Of a DNA stretch of 64,000 nucleotides, positions 14,633 to 27,700 are shown piece by piece. Made by a program: the position numbers and the translations under genes. The notes beneath the pieces are model-generated. The model was given only the letters and a program-made list of their open reading frames with translations, did not search any database and was not told where the DNA came from. Source of the DNA: Allolobophora icterica (lineage: Eukaryota > Annelida > Clitellata > Crassiclitellata > Lumbricidae); the NCBI GenBank assembly GCA_963556255.1, contig OY744605.1, positions 33,877,963 through 33,941,962 on the forward strand, read 5' to 3'. Each line of letters starts with the position of its first letter. The first letter of the stretch is position 1.

Positions 14633-15125
14633 ATGCAGGAAAAACGCATGCAGAAGCAAAAGGCTTCTGCAGTAAATAATTCATTGGAGATAAAACCAAG
14701 CAGTTGTGACATCATCAGTCCGACCACTGCCACCACCCCACCAGAGCTGTTATTCAGGAAGGCGATGATTGTGATGATGGATCATCGTTGAACAGCACAG
14801 TTTTACCTTGTCACCTGATCCCGAGGATGGTCCGTGAACTTCAAAACCGAGAGTGAGAAGCACTGTGAATGTGATCACTCCTGAAGTGGCTGCAGCCCTA
14901 GATCCGACCAACGCAAGTGACAGGAAGGCTGCACACATATTTTCTGCAATGGCTCCATCAGGGCAGCCACAGCATGATCCCCGTTTTTGGCTCTTCCTTA
15001 GCGTCTTCCTGCCCTCCTTAGGCGCGAGAGAGCTACAAATTGAAATTGTTTATTCTCACGATGGCTGCTGTTGCTTGCACACTGTGTTTAGCGACAATTT
15101 TCCTGCCAGGGCCGTTAAAGCTTAG
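14633..15125 (+). pseudogene. broken coding-like fragments, unknown family
   Basis: Two adjacent plus-strand segments look protein-derived but lie in different frames with stops between them. 14,633-14,791 encodes 52 codons starting MQEKRMQKQKASAVNN and containing TTATTPPELLF. 14,838-15,125 contains ITPEVAAALDPTNASDRKAA and then HIFSAMA. The second motif resembles, from memory, a recurrent uncharacterised metazoan protein with an ALDRT.xSDRxA pattern, possibly element-encoded. A frameshifted copy is the simplest reading. No splice sites rescue a single frame. Function unknown. Confidence 0.35.
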
Positions 15126-16509
15126 GCCCTATTATAATTTAATATGTTATGTCGCCTGATTGAGGGCATTATTATATAGACTAGTAATTAATTCGCCAGG
15201 CGGCGCCACGGAACGCGTGTCTGAGCGAATTACTTACCTGCATTGAAGTTTGATTGGAGTTGTCAGGCTATGTTATCACGTCATCTAATTTTTAAAGACC
15301 GACGATTCCATGTTTCAGTACCCTAAAATGTCTGCGTACTTTTTAGAATTAGCCCTACAGACTTTTTGAGCCCAGGGTCTATACACATATTGTGAAGTTG
15401 CCGAAATTTCTGATGACTGTCATTCGCTAGACGGGCGATTTCCCTATAGGGATTAGGCCTAGCTATGTTCAAGACTCTTCACATTTGTTACTTCTTTTCA
15501 AAGACTTCTATCTACAGCCGTTTTTACTTCATCGTTGCTGTTGGCAGCACACGCCGTCATCGAAACCAGTTTGCGGCCAACTTAATAGCGTAGTCTCTAA
15601 ATCAAAATGGTGAGCAGCGGGACAGGTCCTCTGCATTCGATTCGCCATTCCCAGTAAACACACCCGCGTTCAGCCATTATTGGGCCAACGTTGTGCACCA
15701 CTGGAACAGGGTTTGCCCAATGTGTGTGAGGCTGTGAGCTGGCAACTAAAACTCGAAATTTGCGCAAGTTTGGCAATAATCGAGGGCACCTACATGTAGG
15801 CTACACAGCATCCCATTAAAAGATGAAAATTTAGTTTGAAAAACCGATTGGGCAATGTGTTTTAAAACTCTGTTAAATGAAAGATGACATCATGAATACA
15901 GCGTCAGTTTCTCAAATGACTCGTATTTACCATAAGGGGGAATTAACTAGGGCCTACAGCATTATGAATCAACATCAATCGCAGTAATGACAAAAGGCAC
16001 AGTTTATATAATAGGCCTAATCTATACACCATTTGTTGCCGACTGAAATTCAAATGATAACAATGTTCAATGTTCATACCCTTATAAAATACTATAGAGA
16101 TAATATTAGTAGCCTATTCGTATCATCATGGGAGCTTAAATTTTCTGTTCCTTTTTGACGAACAATATCGATCGTCACTCGATGTTAATATCCTACACCA
16201 CAAGACTTGTTTCGTTGAATCAGGTGACATTTTCAGGCCACAATAATCACAGGCCACCTAAAGACATGTACTATATAGCACCTAAGTATAGCCTTTATAG
16301 TACTATTAGACATAAGCCTAAAAGTATAACCCTACAAGTCTGTGATAAGAAAAAGTGAGGACCAGATGAGGCTCGGTGTGATGATGACCAGATTCCATTC
16401 AGATTTTGTAGGGGCCTAGGTGGCAACATTGCGTTGGTGAAGATCTATGTGTATAGAAGCGAATTCTATGGAAATAGTCTGAGATGGTCTAAACCAGCCG
16501 GGTGGAGGG
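15126..16509. other. intergenic, nothing recognised
   Basis: No ORF with coding character, no repeat boundary and no RNA gene seen. Confidence 0.45.
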
Positions 16510-17415
16510 CATACCCCTAAGCCGCCGCCGTTAGCCGCCGAGCCGAAAAAATTTCTGCAAGCCGATAAACCGCCGGAAATTTTACGGCTTAGCCGAAAAA
16601 CCTCCGAGAGTTATTTCACGGCTAGCCGCCGGAAAAAAGTTCGGCTAGAACATACGTGCCCAGTTGTGATTATAAAGTTTCCACGCTGGCTTGCTAATTT
16701 GTACTTAGTGTTCAATGAGCGGTAAGTGCTGACGTCTCATCGTCTATTGTAAGGGCCCTGTCGAGGCTGTCCGATGTTGCATATATTCCGAGTTCTACTT
16801 CCGGTTTTATATTCAAAGTTTAATATTTCTAATTATCTCTCATGCAAGTCAGTGCAGAGTGCACACTCTTACTACTCTGCTTCAAAATCGGCTGCAGTCT
16901 ATTGCCAGAATTTTCACTTTTTTGTTTCTGTGTATCTGTTTCTTTTTTCTCTCGCTATGCGGCTAGGCCTACACCTATTAATGCATGTCTGGTAGCCCTA
17001 TTATTTTGTGGTTCTAACTTCCAATCAGTATTACATACTCGTAAATCGTAATTGAATGTGAACTCGATGCAATGTAAGTATGTGAACTGAAAACATGAAA
17101 TGTCCGTTTATTTCTTAACATAATTATTTGAATTTATTTCTAAAATTATTTTCAGACTGAGTGAATATTGCCCACCTTTCGATTTAAAAGTAGCCCCTAG
17201 TGTATATTGTATTACTGTGTTAATGATTGATGCACTTATAGTCGAGAAAGGTAGTTTACGCGCTTAAAAAGCGTAAACTACTTTTTTCGGCTAGCCGTTA
17301 AAATTTACGGCTAGCCGAAAAAGGTAGTTTACGCTCTTTTACGGCTAGCCGAAAAACCAGCCGTAAATTTCCTCAAGCCAGCCGTTAACCAGAAAAATTA
17401 CGGCTTAGGGGTATA
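16510..17415. mobile_element. 906-bp TIR element with 8-bp target duplication
   Basis: The ends share ATACCCCTAAGCCG as an inverted repeat. The flanks carry the exact duplication GTGGAGGG at 16,502-16,509 and 17,416-17,423. Subterminal zones are filled with palindromic CGGCTAGCCG-type units in both orientations, followed by A or T runs. Near the right side there is an 11-bp inverted repeat, GTAGTTTACGC, at 17,251-17,261 and 17,271-17,281. The middle (16,650-17,220) is unrelated AT-rich DNA with no transposase. Best read as a non-autonomous DNA transposon with hAT-like duplication length; family unknown. Confidence 0.8.
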
Positions 17416-17688
17416 GTGGAGGGACATTCCTCTTTCTTCTCCTACAATTAAATTCTTGTGACATGAAGTACATTACATAGAGCCTACGGCGATACAGTCT
17501 TTACAAATAGAGTCACTTCATTCGAAAGAGACTATAGGGCACACAGGACGCGTTAAGGAGAGTTAAAGTTCGATATCAGGTGGTCATGATGTACAGATGA
17601 AACACCTTCTTGGTTGGTCGGCGTCTTCAACTGTTGAGATAAGCGACGTACATCTTCCTAGGCGGAGTAGATCGAAGTGAGACCTACG

Positions 17689-20600
17689 TCACAGCACTTC
17701 CGTCTTTATCTTGGGCTGAACCAATTTCTCCATGTCTCTGGCGATCAGTAGGTCCTTGATGAAGTTCTTCGGAATCGTAACAGACAGACTGAGCCTGGCA
17801 GTTGTAGCTGCTGAGGCAGCAGGTACTTTGGATGCAGGCGGCGTGGTCGTCTGGAACGAAGATGCCCTTGATACATCCACCTTCGTTAGCGGAGTGAACC
17901 GCAACGTCTCCGGAATCATCGGATTCACAAAGGTACCACCTGCCCCAACAGTAGCAACAGACCGTTCCCCGTCGGACCTGTTCTGGATCGGGGCATGTTC
18001 CGAGCTGCTGGATCCGGTGTCGTCCGGTTGCTCCTGCTTGATCTTCTTCGACGCCGGTTCCCGCCAGTCGTCGTCTCCCGCGCGACGCGTGCAGCGCCCT
18101 CTCTTCTGCGTTGCCGACAAATCCAGTCGACTGCCGTTCTGCTTGAAGGACAGATGGGTCGACAGACCAGACAGATGGCGTCCGCTCGAAAGGAAGCTGG
18201 GAAAGCGGTCGAAGACGGGAGAACAGCTGCCGCGCCGCAGAGAGTCTGGGGAGGGAGAGCGCGATCCGATCGACGACGGTGAAGATGGTGGACTGTCGAA
18301 GCCCTCCCACTTGTTCCAGTCCTCGATGTTCTCTTGACGTCTGGGGCGTGGCATCTTCATCGGCGGCAGAGGAGGATCTGGTCCTTCGTAGAACGAGTAA
18401 TAGAGACGCAATGGTCCAGTCTGTTCGTTGTTTAAAAGAAACAAACAAACCTGTCAGACTGAGCAGGGTAGATAGAAAACACAAAGACTACATAGAAGCA
18501 AGATAAGATATTTGTCTATCCGATAGGCCAATAACCAGACTTTCTACGAGGTCATATGGTGTTACTGACTAACCCATCAGATTCAAGTCCAGAGGCATTA
18601 TCAGAGACGTCCATTTCCCCGAAAATTCCAAGAAGCATTACTCCGTCGCTCAAGGAATGAGAACTATCGAGACTTTAAGCGGCCATTAACTGTGGTCAAA
18701 TTTCTGCAGATCTCCTTTAGTCACCGCAATCCTCAGGACCCTGTGGTAAGGGTCCTAAGGGACCGAGTTAAAGATCTTTCGGTGTATGCGCAAACAAAAA
18801 TGAGCACTGAGTCATCAGGAGTTCGTATATAGCTACATATAAAGAGGATGTTTTAAAGTGAAGTTGTCTGTGATACTTCTCATGGTTTTGTAATACTGAA
18901 AATGAAAAGTCTCACAACCGAAATTGAGATAGATACTGAAAATTGCAAGAATATCAAATATCAAAGTTACAAGAAAATATTAGCAAATGAATAAATACGA
19001 CATGCGCTGGATATGAAGCCAGATGTGCTGAAAAAAGTCGTACGGCAAGGACTTCGATGGTTTGGCCATGTGGAATGCTGACAAATTCGCACGCAATGCA
19101 TTACTTACAGCATGCGAAGAACAGAGGAAGACAGGAAAAAGGCGATTGCGCTGACTAAAGACAACAACCCGTATACACATCACCGACAAATGGCTGGTGT
19201 CAGGATACAATTATGATAATGTTGATGACGATGATAATGATGACGCGCAGGTTGCCTATATACAGGAGTACAGGCACTGTGAAAACCTGCAAATGGTATG
19301 GGCGAATGGATGGGTTGATTGATGGGTGGACTTACCCTGCGCCACGTGTAGATGTAGGCGACATCCATGAGCGTATAGTGATCTGGCAAAGCCTCGTCCG
19401 AATGAAAAATAGCCACCTGAGGGTAAAACCATGCAATCACAATTATCAGCATCGGCATCAGCCATCATCAAGAAAACATCCTTTATCACCAGTCACCACT
19501 ACCATCATCAGCATGTTCATCGTCATCACCACGATTGCCACATCTACCACCACCATCACCACCATCACCATCACCATCATCATCATCATCACCACCTCCA
19601 CCAGTGAACCACAACCACCACAAGTTAACCACAACCACCACAATTAAATTAACCACAAGCACTGCAAGTGAACCACAATGAGCAGCACCGTCTTCAGCCA
19701 CCGCCACCCCACCACCGCACGTCGACGAACATTCGGATGAGGTCGGACAACAGAAATGATGACTAATTGTTCATACATAATTGTTGATACTAATTGATAC
19801 GTAATCAATGTCCACCATTGTCCAGTGTGTAGTTGAGTGTGCGCATGCGTGCGTCAGGAGTTCATCTGAAGCATAGACAGAGGATTTTCATCCGTTGTTC
19901 CTACCTTGAGTGTGTTGCTTTTGTTGTTGTTTTCGAGGTCATGTTTCGTTCGTAGGAATTTCTTGAAGTGACCAATTGAGAACGGCGCTGGGCAGAGCAG
20001 GAAGCGACGAGGCACCCTCTGAAGTTATCAAACGCATACAAAAGATATGATGGGTAGCAGAAGAGAGCGAGTGGCATCTGGTGCGAATCTGACGCCCATA
20101 AAGAGAGCATGTTCGATAGGCCCCCCTATACTGTCTTTTCATACTCAGCGAAGGTAAAATCCTGGTCCAGTGTAACAGCCAGGACTGATCCCAGGTCATG
20201 TAAAGAAGTAGAGAACGAAGCATTTGGAAAGTGAAGCTGCAAGTCTATATTTTGGCACAGGCAACGGTTACCAAGCCAGACCAACTGAGTTTCTTTCGGA
20301 TCTGAGCCGGAGGCTGTTGGATGATATCCACGCACAAGCCACAGCGGCCCTTGGATGTTTCAACCACAGGGACGTATCTAGCGTTGGGCTTGGGGGCTTA
20401 AGCCCCCCCCCAAACGAAGTTGAAGCCCCCCCCCAAACAAGTCAAGCCGTTGTATGCTTACGGCTAAAATTCGTATGAACACTGTATAAATGTTGCCATG
20501 TTCAAGACTTAAGCCCCCCCCCCCAAACGAAAAAGCCTAGTTACGTGCCTGTTCAACCATCGCTCAGCTAAAGAGATTGCCTCTGCAGCTTGGTTATGAT

Positions 20601-23600
20601 TATATTATGCCTGATTATCATTAGAATACGATGCCTAACGCCTATAGTCAAAAGCAAATCCAAATGCTACTAGACCTGCAGCACCTGCTTAATAATTTAA
20701 TAAGGCTTTACGGGCATCTAATCTTGACGAATTATTTAATTCGAGTTATTCGACTCTTGTATTCGTTCACTTCAAGCGAAAATGATCTGTGAAGCATATT
20801 GAAACTGACGTTGACCGAACGCCAGTAAATTCCGGACTGGAATGGAAAAAGGAATTCGCGGAAAGAATATCAATAATACATCTTGGTGGAACACTCAGAC
20901 ATCGGGATTGAGCAAGTGTTTAGTATTTACAGCTAAGTGGCGTATTAGCTCATAGTAGACTTATCCATGCTGAGGCTCTGGCATTCATGCTTACATGATG
21001 AAACGAATACATAATTGAAAACTAACAAGAGGACAGCCACACGAGGCCCTGGCAGCGATCTTGTTTGACAGGTGAGGGGTGGGGGGGGGACACTTTAGAA
21101 CTTATCTAGTAAAAAAAAGTGTTTTGAACTGATCTGCTCCAAAAAGAGGTCAACAAATTTTTCGCTCTCACACACACAACAATTTTTTGCCTTTTTTGTT
21201 TGATGTTCATTCAAAATGTGGGGGGGGGGGGGACAAATGTATGGTGTGTTCCTCACTATTAAAGGTGAGGGGTCTTGTCACCCTCGACCCCTCTGGATCG
21301 CCGCCCACGACACGAAGCGCTATATTAATGCTACGAGCGACATAGACGACACACAGACATCTTACCTTACAGTGCCTCGAACGATGTTTGCGTTCCTTCT
21401 TGTCTCGTACGGTGGATTTCCCGCTGGAAGGACACAGAAAAAAACGTTTAAAAATCGTAATAATGATTTATTTACTTTAAGCGTATAATTAGCAGGCTGT
21501 TAGCAGCTAAATTCAATACATATAGTCTACGTTTTCACTTATATTGATGATGTTTAGCTGATAACAATAATCAGCTGATCTCTGACTCCATTCGTTTCCT
21601 TCGTAGGAAGTCTTCGTGTCTTCTCGGATTTCACTCTTCGTTTGGACAGGACTCACCATTGATTTCGACATGTGCATCGATTTTACGTAACAGCCAACAT
21701 TGATTGACGCTTTGAACAGTGGCGCTACAGAAATTCTCAAATTATATCAGATAATATCTAATTCTTTTTCTATCTTTCCATCCTTCATCTCTCTCTCCAT
21801 CGTTATATAGACCCTAAATATAAAAAAGTATATAATGTTATGTAGGATTGAAGTGCAGTGTAGAAATGGAAATGTAAGCTTGGTAGTACATACTAGGGAT
21901 TGAACTGGAGACAGACGCTGATTCGTTCGTCTTCGCGGTAGAATCGACCGTCGATGTTTTCATCGATGATGGCGCTTTCGTCGCAAATTCCAGAATCTCC
22001 TGCGAAAGAACAGGAAGAAGACCTAATCATGGAAGATCACTAAGCCTACATCCGGTTCAACGATAGACATGGCTTCCTTCCTTCCTTCCTTCCTTCTTTC
22101 CTTCAGTCATTTTTCCCCTCGCAAGGAAATCTGTTTAGTCAAGCGTAGGCCTATAGTTAAGGTTTTGATTAAGTTGTCTAATTATTGCTAATGGACAGAA
22201 CCACCTGAAGTTTAGTGCCTATAGAACAATTATATTTCCGTGCCTTAATATAGGCATCTATAATTCATATGTCTAAGTAATTAACTTCTGAATATCTGAT
22301 TTCCTATATTCCAGTCCGCAGTTAGAAAACAGGAACATGTGAGTTGGCGATTCGCAAACCGCATAAGGACATAGGGGCCTAGCCTACTGCAGCACATCAG
22401 TTTGTCTTTGCTTCTATTGCCTTTTCTTTTAGCCTACAAAGCCGAAAGGTCTTTTGTCTCTGCCCGACGGTGACTCTTGTCTCGTTTAAGCCGTATAGTT
22501 AGAGTCAGCCTGGTGGTTTTTTGTAATTGTAATATGACATAGGCCTATATACAGCGCCACTTCAAGAAAAACTCATCAATGGCTCTCCCGATTAGAACCA
22601 ATGAAAATTCACACTAGGCTCTATCAGTGAACTACTATATAGGCCTATCATCCCCTATGTTCTATATTACTTTAAATATATTGGCTACTTGTTATGAATT
22701 TTCAATGCAGTGTTTGCTCGAAATAGCCATTCGGTTTATTAGAAAGATGTTTAATTATCATCTGCTGCAGATAATGATGAGGATGACGACAGATGACGGT
22801 TCGTCCAATCAAACCGTTTCTGTCTCATTTTGCACTTAGGCCTATATGAAAAGGCGCTATATGATTAGAACGGGAACCTCTGATGTCGACGATTACGAAT
22901 CGACTTTGATTAAAATAATTATTTTGCACTATTGAGACCGAGAGAGTGGAAGCGACATCTGAAGGATTAAAGCATGCTTCACTGTGTATGTGATTCTATT
23001 ATTTTATACGAATAGGCCTACTATATGAGTCTGTGAATAAGATGATTCCCGCGACTTAGTTTTTATGGGCGCTGAAGAAATCTCGAGATTACGATTACGA
23101 AGATATCCGTCGATGAGCAGGGAGACATGGGCTGTTTAATCGAAAGCCTATGTACCTTGGCGCATTTAGTCAAATTAACTATTGTGCACAGAATATTTCA
23201 TCACTTTTTAATATAGGCCTAATATCATTAGCAAAACGTAGGCCATGTGCAAAATTCAGGAGTTTCAGTCAATGGTGTGAGTTAATGAGAAGAGTGATAT
23301 ATGCGGTGATGTTTGGGTGTATCGGTTCTGGGGAGCAAGCGAAGCGCCAGAGGAGGCTGTTCCGAGTCTTAAATTTCAGTGATTAAAATATTGAGCGTTA
23401 CTGACCTGGATCGCAGTTTTGTTCGATGAATTCTTTTCGTCGTTTGATTTCACCTACAACCGATAGAAAACAACGGAATAGTCACAAAAACTTATACAGA
23501 GCCATAATTAGGCCTATTATTTATTTATTTAGGATATTTCTATTATATAAGCTAAACAACTGAATAATATAATATAAATATATAAACGACAAATAAATGA

Positions 23601-24723
23601 TATGTGAGTGTCCTTTATGGTGATAAGATGTAAAGTTTAGAGACCAATATTCAACCAGCGTACGCCTGGGATTTGATTCCTGCTGACTCAGCAGCTATTC
23701 TATAGCATCGCTGTAGAAATGACAGAAAGAAGCGTGAATCGAGAAGAAGTGACGAGGTCTTGGAATAGCGCATCAAAAATCTATGAACAGTTGCTTTCTC
23801 TGGGCTACTAATTGCGCTATGTTCGAAGGGAGCGCTTTCAAGCGATGAATAGGTTACCTGGATGTGAACTGAGTGCATAGTCATCAAGGGTCACCACCAT
23901 GTGACCGAGATTTTTCAGGTCAATCATTTGCACCCAATAGCCTGATGACCCGCAAGATGTTCACATCTTAATGATAAGCATGCATACACACATACATATA
24001 TACATACATACTAACATACATACACAGACATTTATGCATACATCTATATTTATTATAGGCTTTGTAGGCTATTATAGAAAAATTGCACATTTCTAGGTGC
24101 GACCTTGTAGCAATTAATTGACTGCTTTTGATACGCGGACCTAGAAGCCCTATTTATAATGTAAAGTAACGTTTGTTTTCCTAGCCATGAAAATATTCCT
24201 CTGCAGAGTGTTCCGAAACCATAGCAATTCAAAACCTTAGATCTAGAACCTTTACTTGGTCATCGGGTGGCAGGGTCTAAATACAGAGATCGATTTCATC
24301 GATGACACATATATGCAGGTGACTAACCCTGCGAACCCCACCCATTGCAAAACATTAGTGCGATCGGCAACTACGCATCCAACAAGTGCAAAATCTTGTA
24401 ATCTAAGCTGAGCCAAACTAAAGACTTCTCTATTTATACATATATACTAGTTAATAGTTAGGGCCTATATCAACTTATATGCACATCTCACGTTGTTTGT
24501 ATGCATACGACAAGAAAACACGAAACTTACAATCGCACTGCGTACATAGGCCTAGTTTAGGCTATTGTTTGAAACTTACTGCTAAGTAGTCCGGGAACTA
24601 ATTTGTAGACAACGTTTTGTAACGTTTGATCTCGCCTGTAAAATGAAACAAAGAACCTGACTGGATGATGCACATTGGATCATGGAAAACCAGAACAAAA
24701 ATATAGGAAAGAGAGACAGACAC

Positions 24724-24786
<63 letters not shown>

Positions 24787-27700
24787 GTCGGACTACAGCT
24801 GCGGACTGTAAGACAAATAAACTCAGCTTACGAGTTGCAGCTTACTGCTTGACAACAACATTTAGACATCAACAGCCAACCGTAAATTATAATAGGCCTA
24901 CTATGAAGAGTGTAGACGTGTAGTCATGGCAGGAAAGGTTCTTACTTCTTAGGCAAACAGATAAATATCTTAATTACTTTAAACGTATTCCTTTGCTCTG
25001 GTATGTTTCATTTAAATATCCAGAATGGCGTTAAATGAACGTTAGTAGGCTTACATTACGCTACATAGGCTACATATCATTTAAATTTGCGAAACCAATT
25101 ATGTTGGTTGCAATGATGTTGGTTGCAGAAAGATCAAACTATGAACCAAAATTAAGCTTAATATTGCGCCGTTTCTATATCAGCGACTGCAGCATGGTTT
25201 ACAGGAGACGGTTGTAATTTAAGACTAAGACCTCAGAGATGCATACGTTTAATGGGATTCTGTTTGTTTTCATGTCCTACTACTTACCGTAGACTTAGTG
25301 ATGGCTTAGTTTCGTGAACCTGTGCGTCACACACTGGACAGTAGACGCTCGTTTCCAGGTAACCAATGATGCACGTCTTGCAAACTATATTCAGCATACA
25401 CACACATTAAAACAAAATGCTATTCTAGGTCAGTGAGAGGAATTGAACGTGCGTCAGAAGGAAAGGAAGAGCAGCTGGGAAAACGAGAAAATGATGAATT
25501 GAGGAGAGTTTGAAATGGTATTCGGAGACAGAGTAGGCCTAACTAACGACACAGACACAGGAAGGAACAGGAGAAAGCAACATAGGTAGACACATCATGC
25601 TTCTGTTGAGCATTCTATGCAAAAGACGATCTACTTTAAATTGTTTTAAGCACTATTCGTAATCTCGAGATTTATACAGCGCCCAAAAAAGCGACGTGGC
25701 GGAAACCAGCTTATTCAACCATTCACTTATGTGTACGTATGTATTTACATGTATGGATGTATGTATGTATTTATGTATGTTGATGTATGTATGCGTAGCA
25801 AATACACTACAGACTTATATAACTGTTGTTATATATGTGTTAATGGAGTGTTGTAATTGACCTCGAAAATGGCGGTTTGTACCGGATGCCCTATATATAA
25901 CGACTGAGACCAGAGTTTAAGACAGACGGATCCCGAACGGACGAACGATAGACGTCGCTACAGTCATAACAGTTGACCTCCGCCGTCGCCACAGACGAAG
26001 GTCAACGTCTGCGGGGTGGGGGATTAGCCCACCTTTGATACAGACCCTATGCTTATCCATATATAGCTAAATAGATATATATATATATATCCATATGTAT
26101 TAAAGGCGATATATATGTATAGATCGTATACGTAGACATCATTGTATATATATATATATATATATATATGTCTCATATAATCATTGTGTATATATATATA
26201 GGTCTCATATAATACATATATGGGCCTAATCACAAGCAACCATATACAACGCTACCTATATGGCCTACATAAAAGCACCGGAGCGTTCTGGGTGTTAATG
26301 ACTGCCTGTCTTAGATGGCCTACATGCAATAAGACCATAAAAGTTATTCAGACAATAGGTATAGATTGCAGGTCCATCCGACACATTACGGGGCAAAAAG
26401 GCGACGACTGCTGGCACCACACGTTCCGAGGACCTTACTACAACAAACACCAACTGACTGACCAGAATAAATAATAGATGGTTGACATAGATGTCTCACT
26501 GAATATATACACCTCTTAATCATCCCTTACAGTCACACACACGCACACACACACACATATAAATATATAATTGTATGACGGTCAAAAGACACCAACTGGT
26601 ACAGTTCTCTGCGAATTCTAATCACACCTGAAACCACTTGTCGTCTGAGAGGTACGGCAATAAAACTCATAAAGTTCATCCGGTCGGTGGGTGCAATGTG
26701 TCGATCTCCGTACTTAGCCGCACCGTCTAATAAATTCATAAAAGTGCCGAGGGATGCGCGAAAAGTAGGCTAAGCCACCACGAGAATTTAACAGATGGGG
26801 TTGTCTGAAGATCGGAGGAACTGAAATGGGTTTCACGAGAATGCACGCGATGGTCATCACGCACTGCCCGGTGGTCATCTGCTGGTCATCTGTCCTTCAG
26901 ACAACGACAGGCTCTGCATCTCTATGTGTGGGGTTTGATTCCAACTAAATGGTACTGACCTTGCGTCTGTGGCTAAGTGATAAGCGCTTTTGAGGGGTTT
27001 CTAGGTGGCACTAAACTGTCTTAATATGTATAAACGCCTATGCATAACGACATGTAACTACATGAATACATGAATACATGCATACATAAATACATACATA
27101 ATACATACATATAAATACATGCATACACATAAATGCATACATACATAAATACATACATCCATACATATAAATACATACGTACACATAAATACATAGGCCT
27201 ACATGCATACATCAATAAATACATACAGTGTCATACACCTATACACTACTACATACACACCTACACACATACATAAATACATACACAGTTTTGCACACGA
27301 TAATGTCAACGGCGTAATTATTCTTCTGATCCCGGAAATATATGTCTAAAAGACATTCTATAGGCTATCTCATTCCCTGTCACTATCCATCTGTCTATCT
27401 GTCTATCCATCATCCGTCTGTCCGTCTGTCTGTCTGTCTGTCCGTATGTATATCAATCTATGCATATAAGTCTTTTTGCGAGCACACAAATAAGCCTACC
27501 AATCATTATGATTAGTAAACAACGTTTCACTTCTGGTTAGTTTGCAGGGTGGTTCAAGGTGCCACTGCGAATGTACCTGCATACTGATATTGCGCCATGC
27601 TGCTGACTCATATACCTAGACGCAGACAGGTATACTACAGGTAGGCCTATGTAAGTAACACAGACAGAACAGTTTAGCAGTTCATGCACGCCGCTTGCAC

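Noticed and set aside
17732..18337. 201-codon plus-strand ORF
   Set aside because: Antisense to the last exon of the PCGF gene, which has clear homology and splice support on the minus strand.
20920..20965. Alternative candidate for the missing PCGF exon ([15 protein letters not shown] on the minus strand)
   Set aside because: It has an R-H-L match to RAWUL, but no proper acceptor, and an in-frame stop lies close upstream.
24726..24787. CRISPR-like direct repeats (also at other tetranucleotide arrays)
   Set aside because: Simple microsatellites with no spacers, in a eukaryotic genome.
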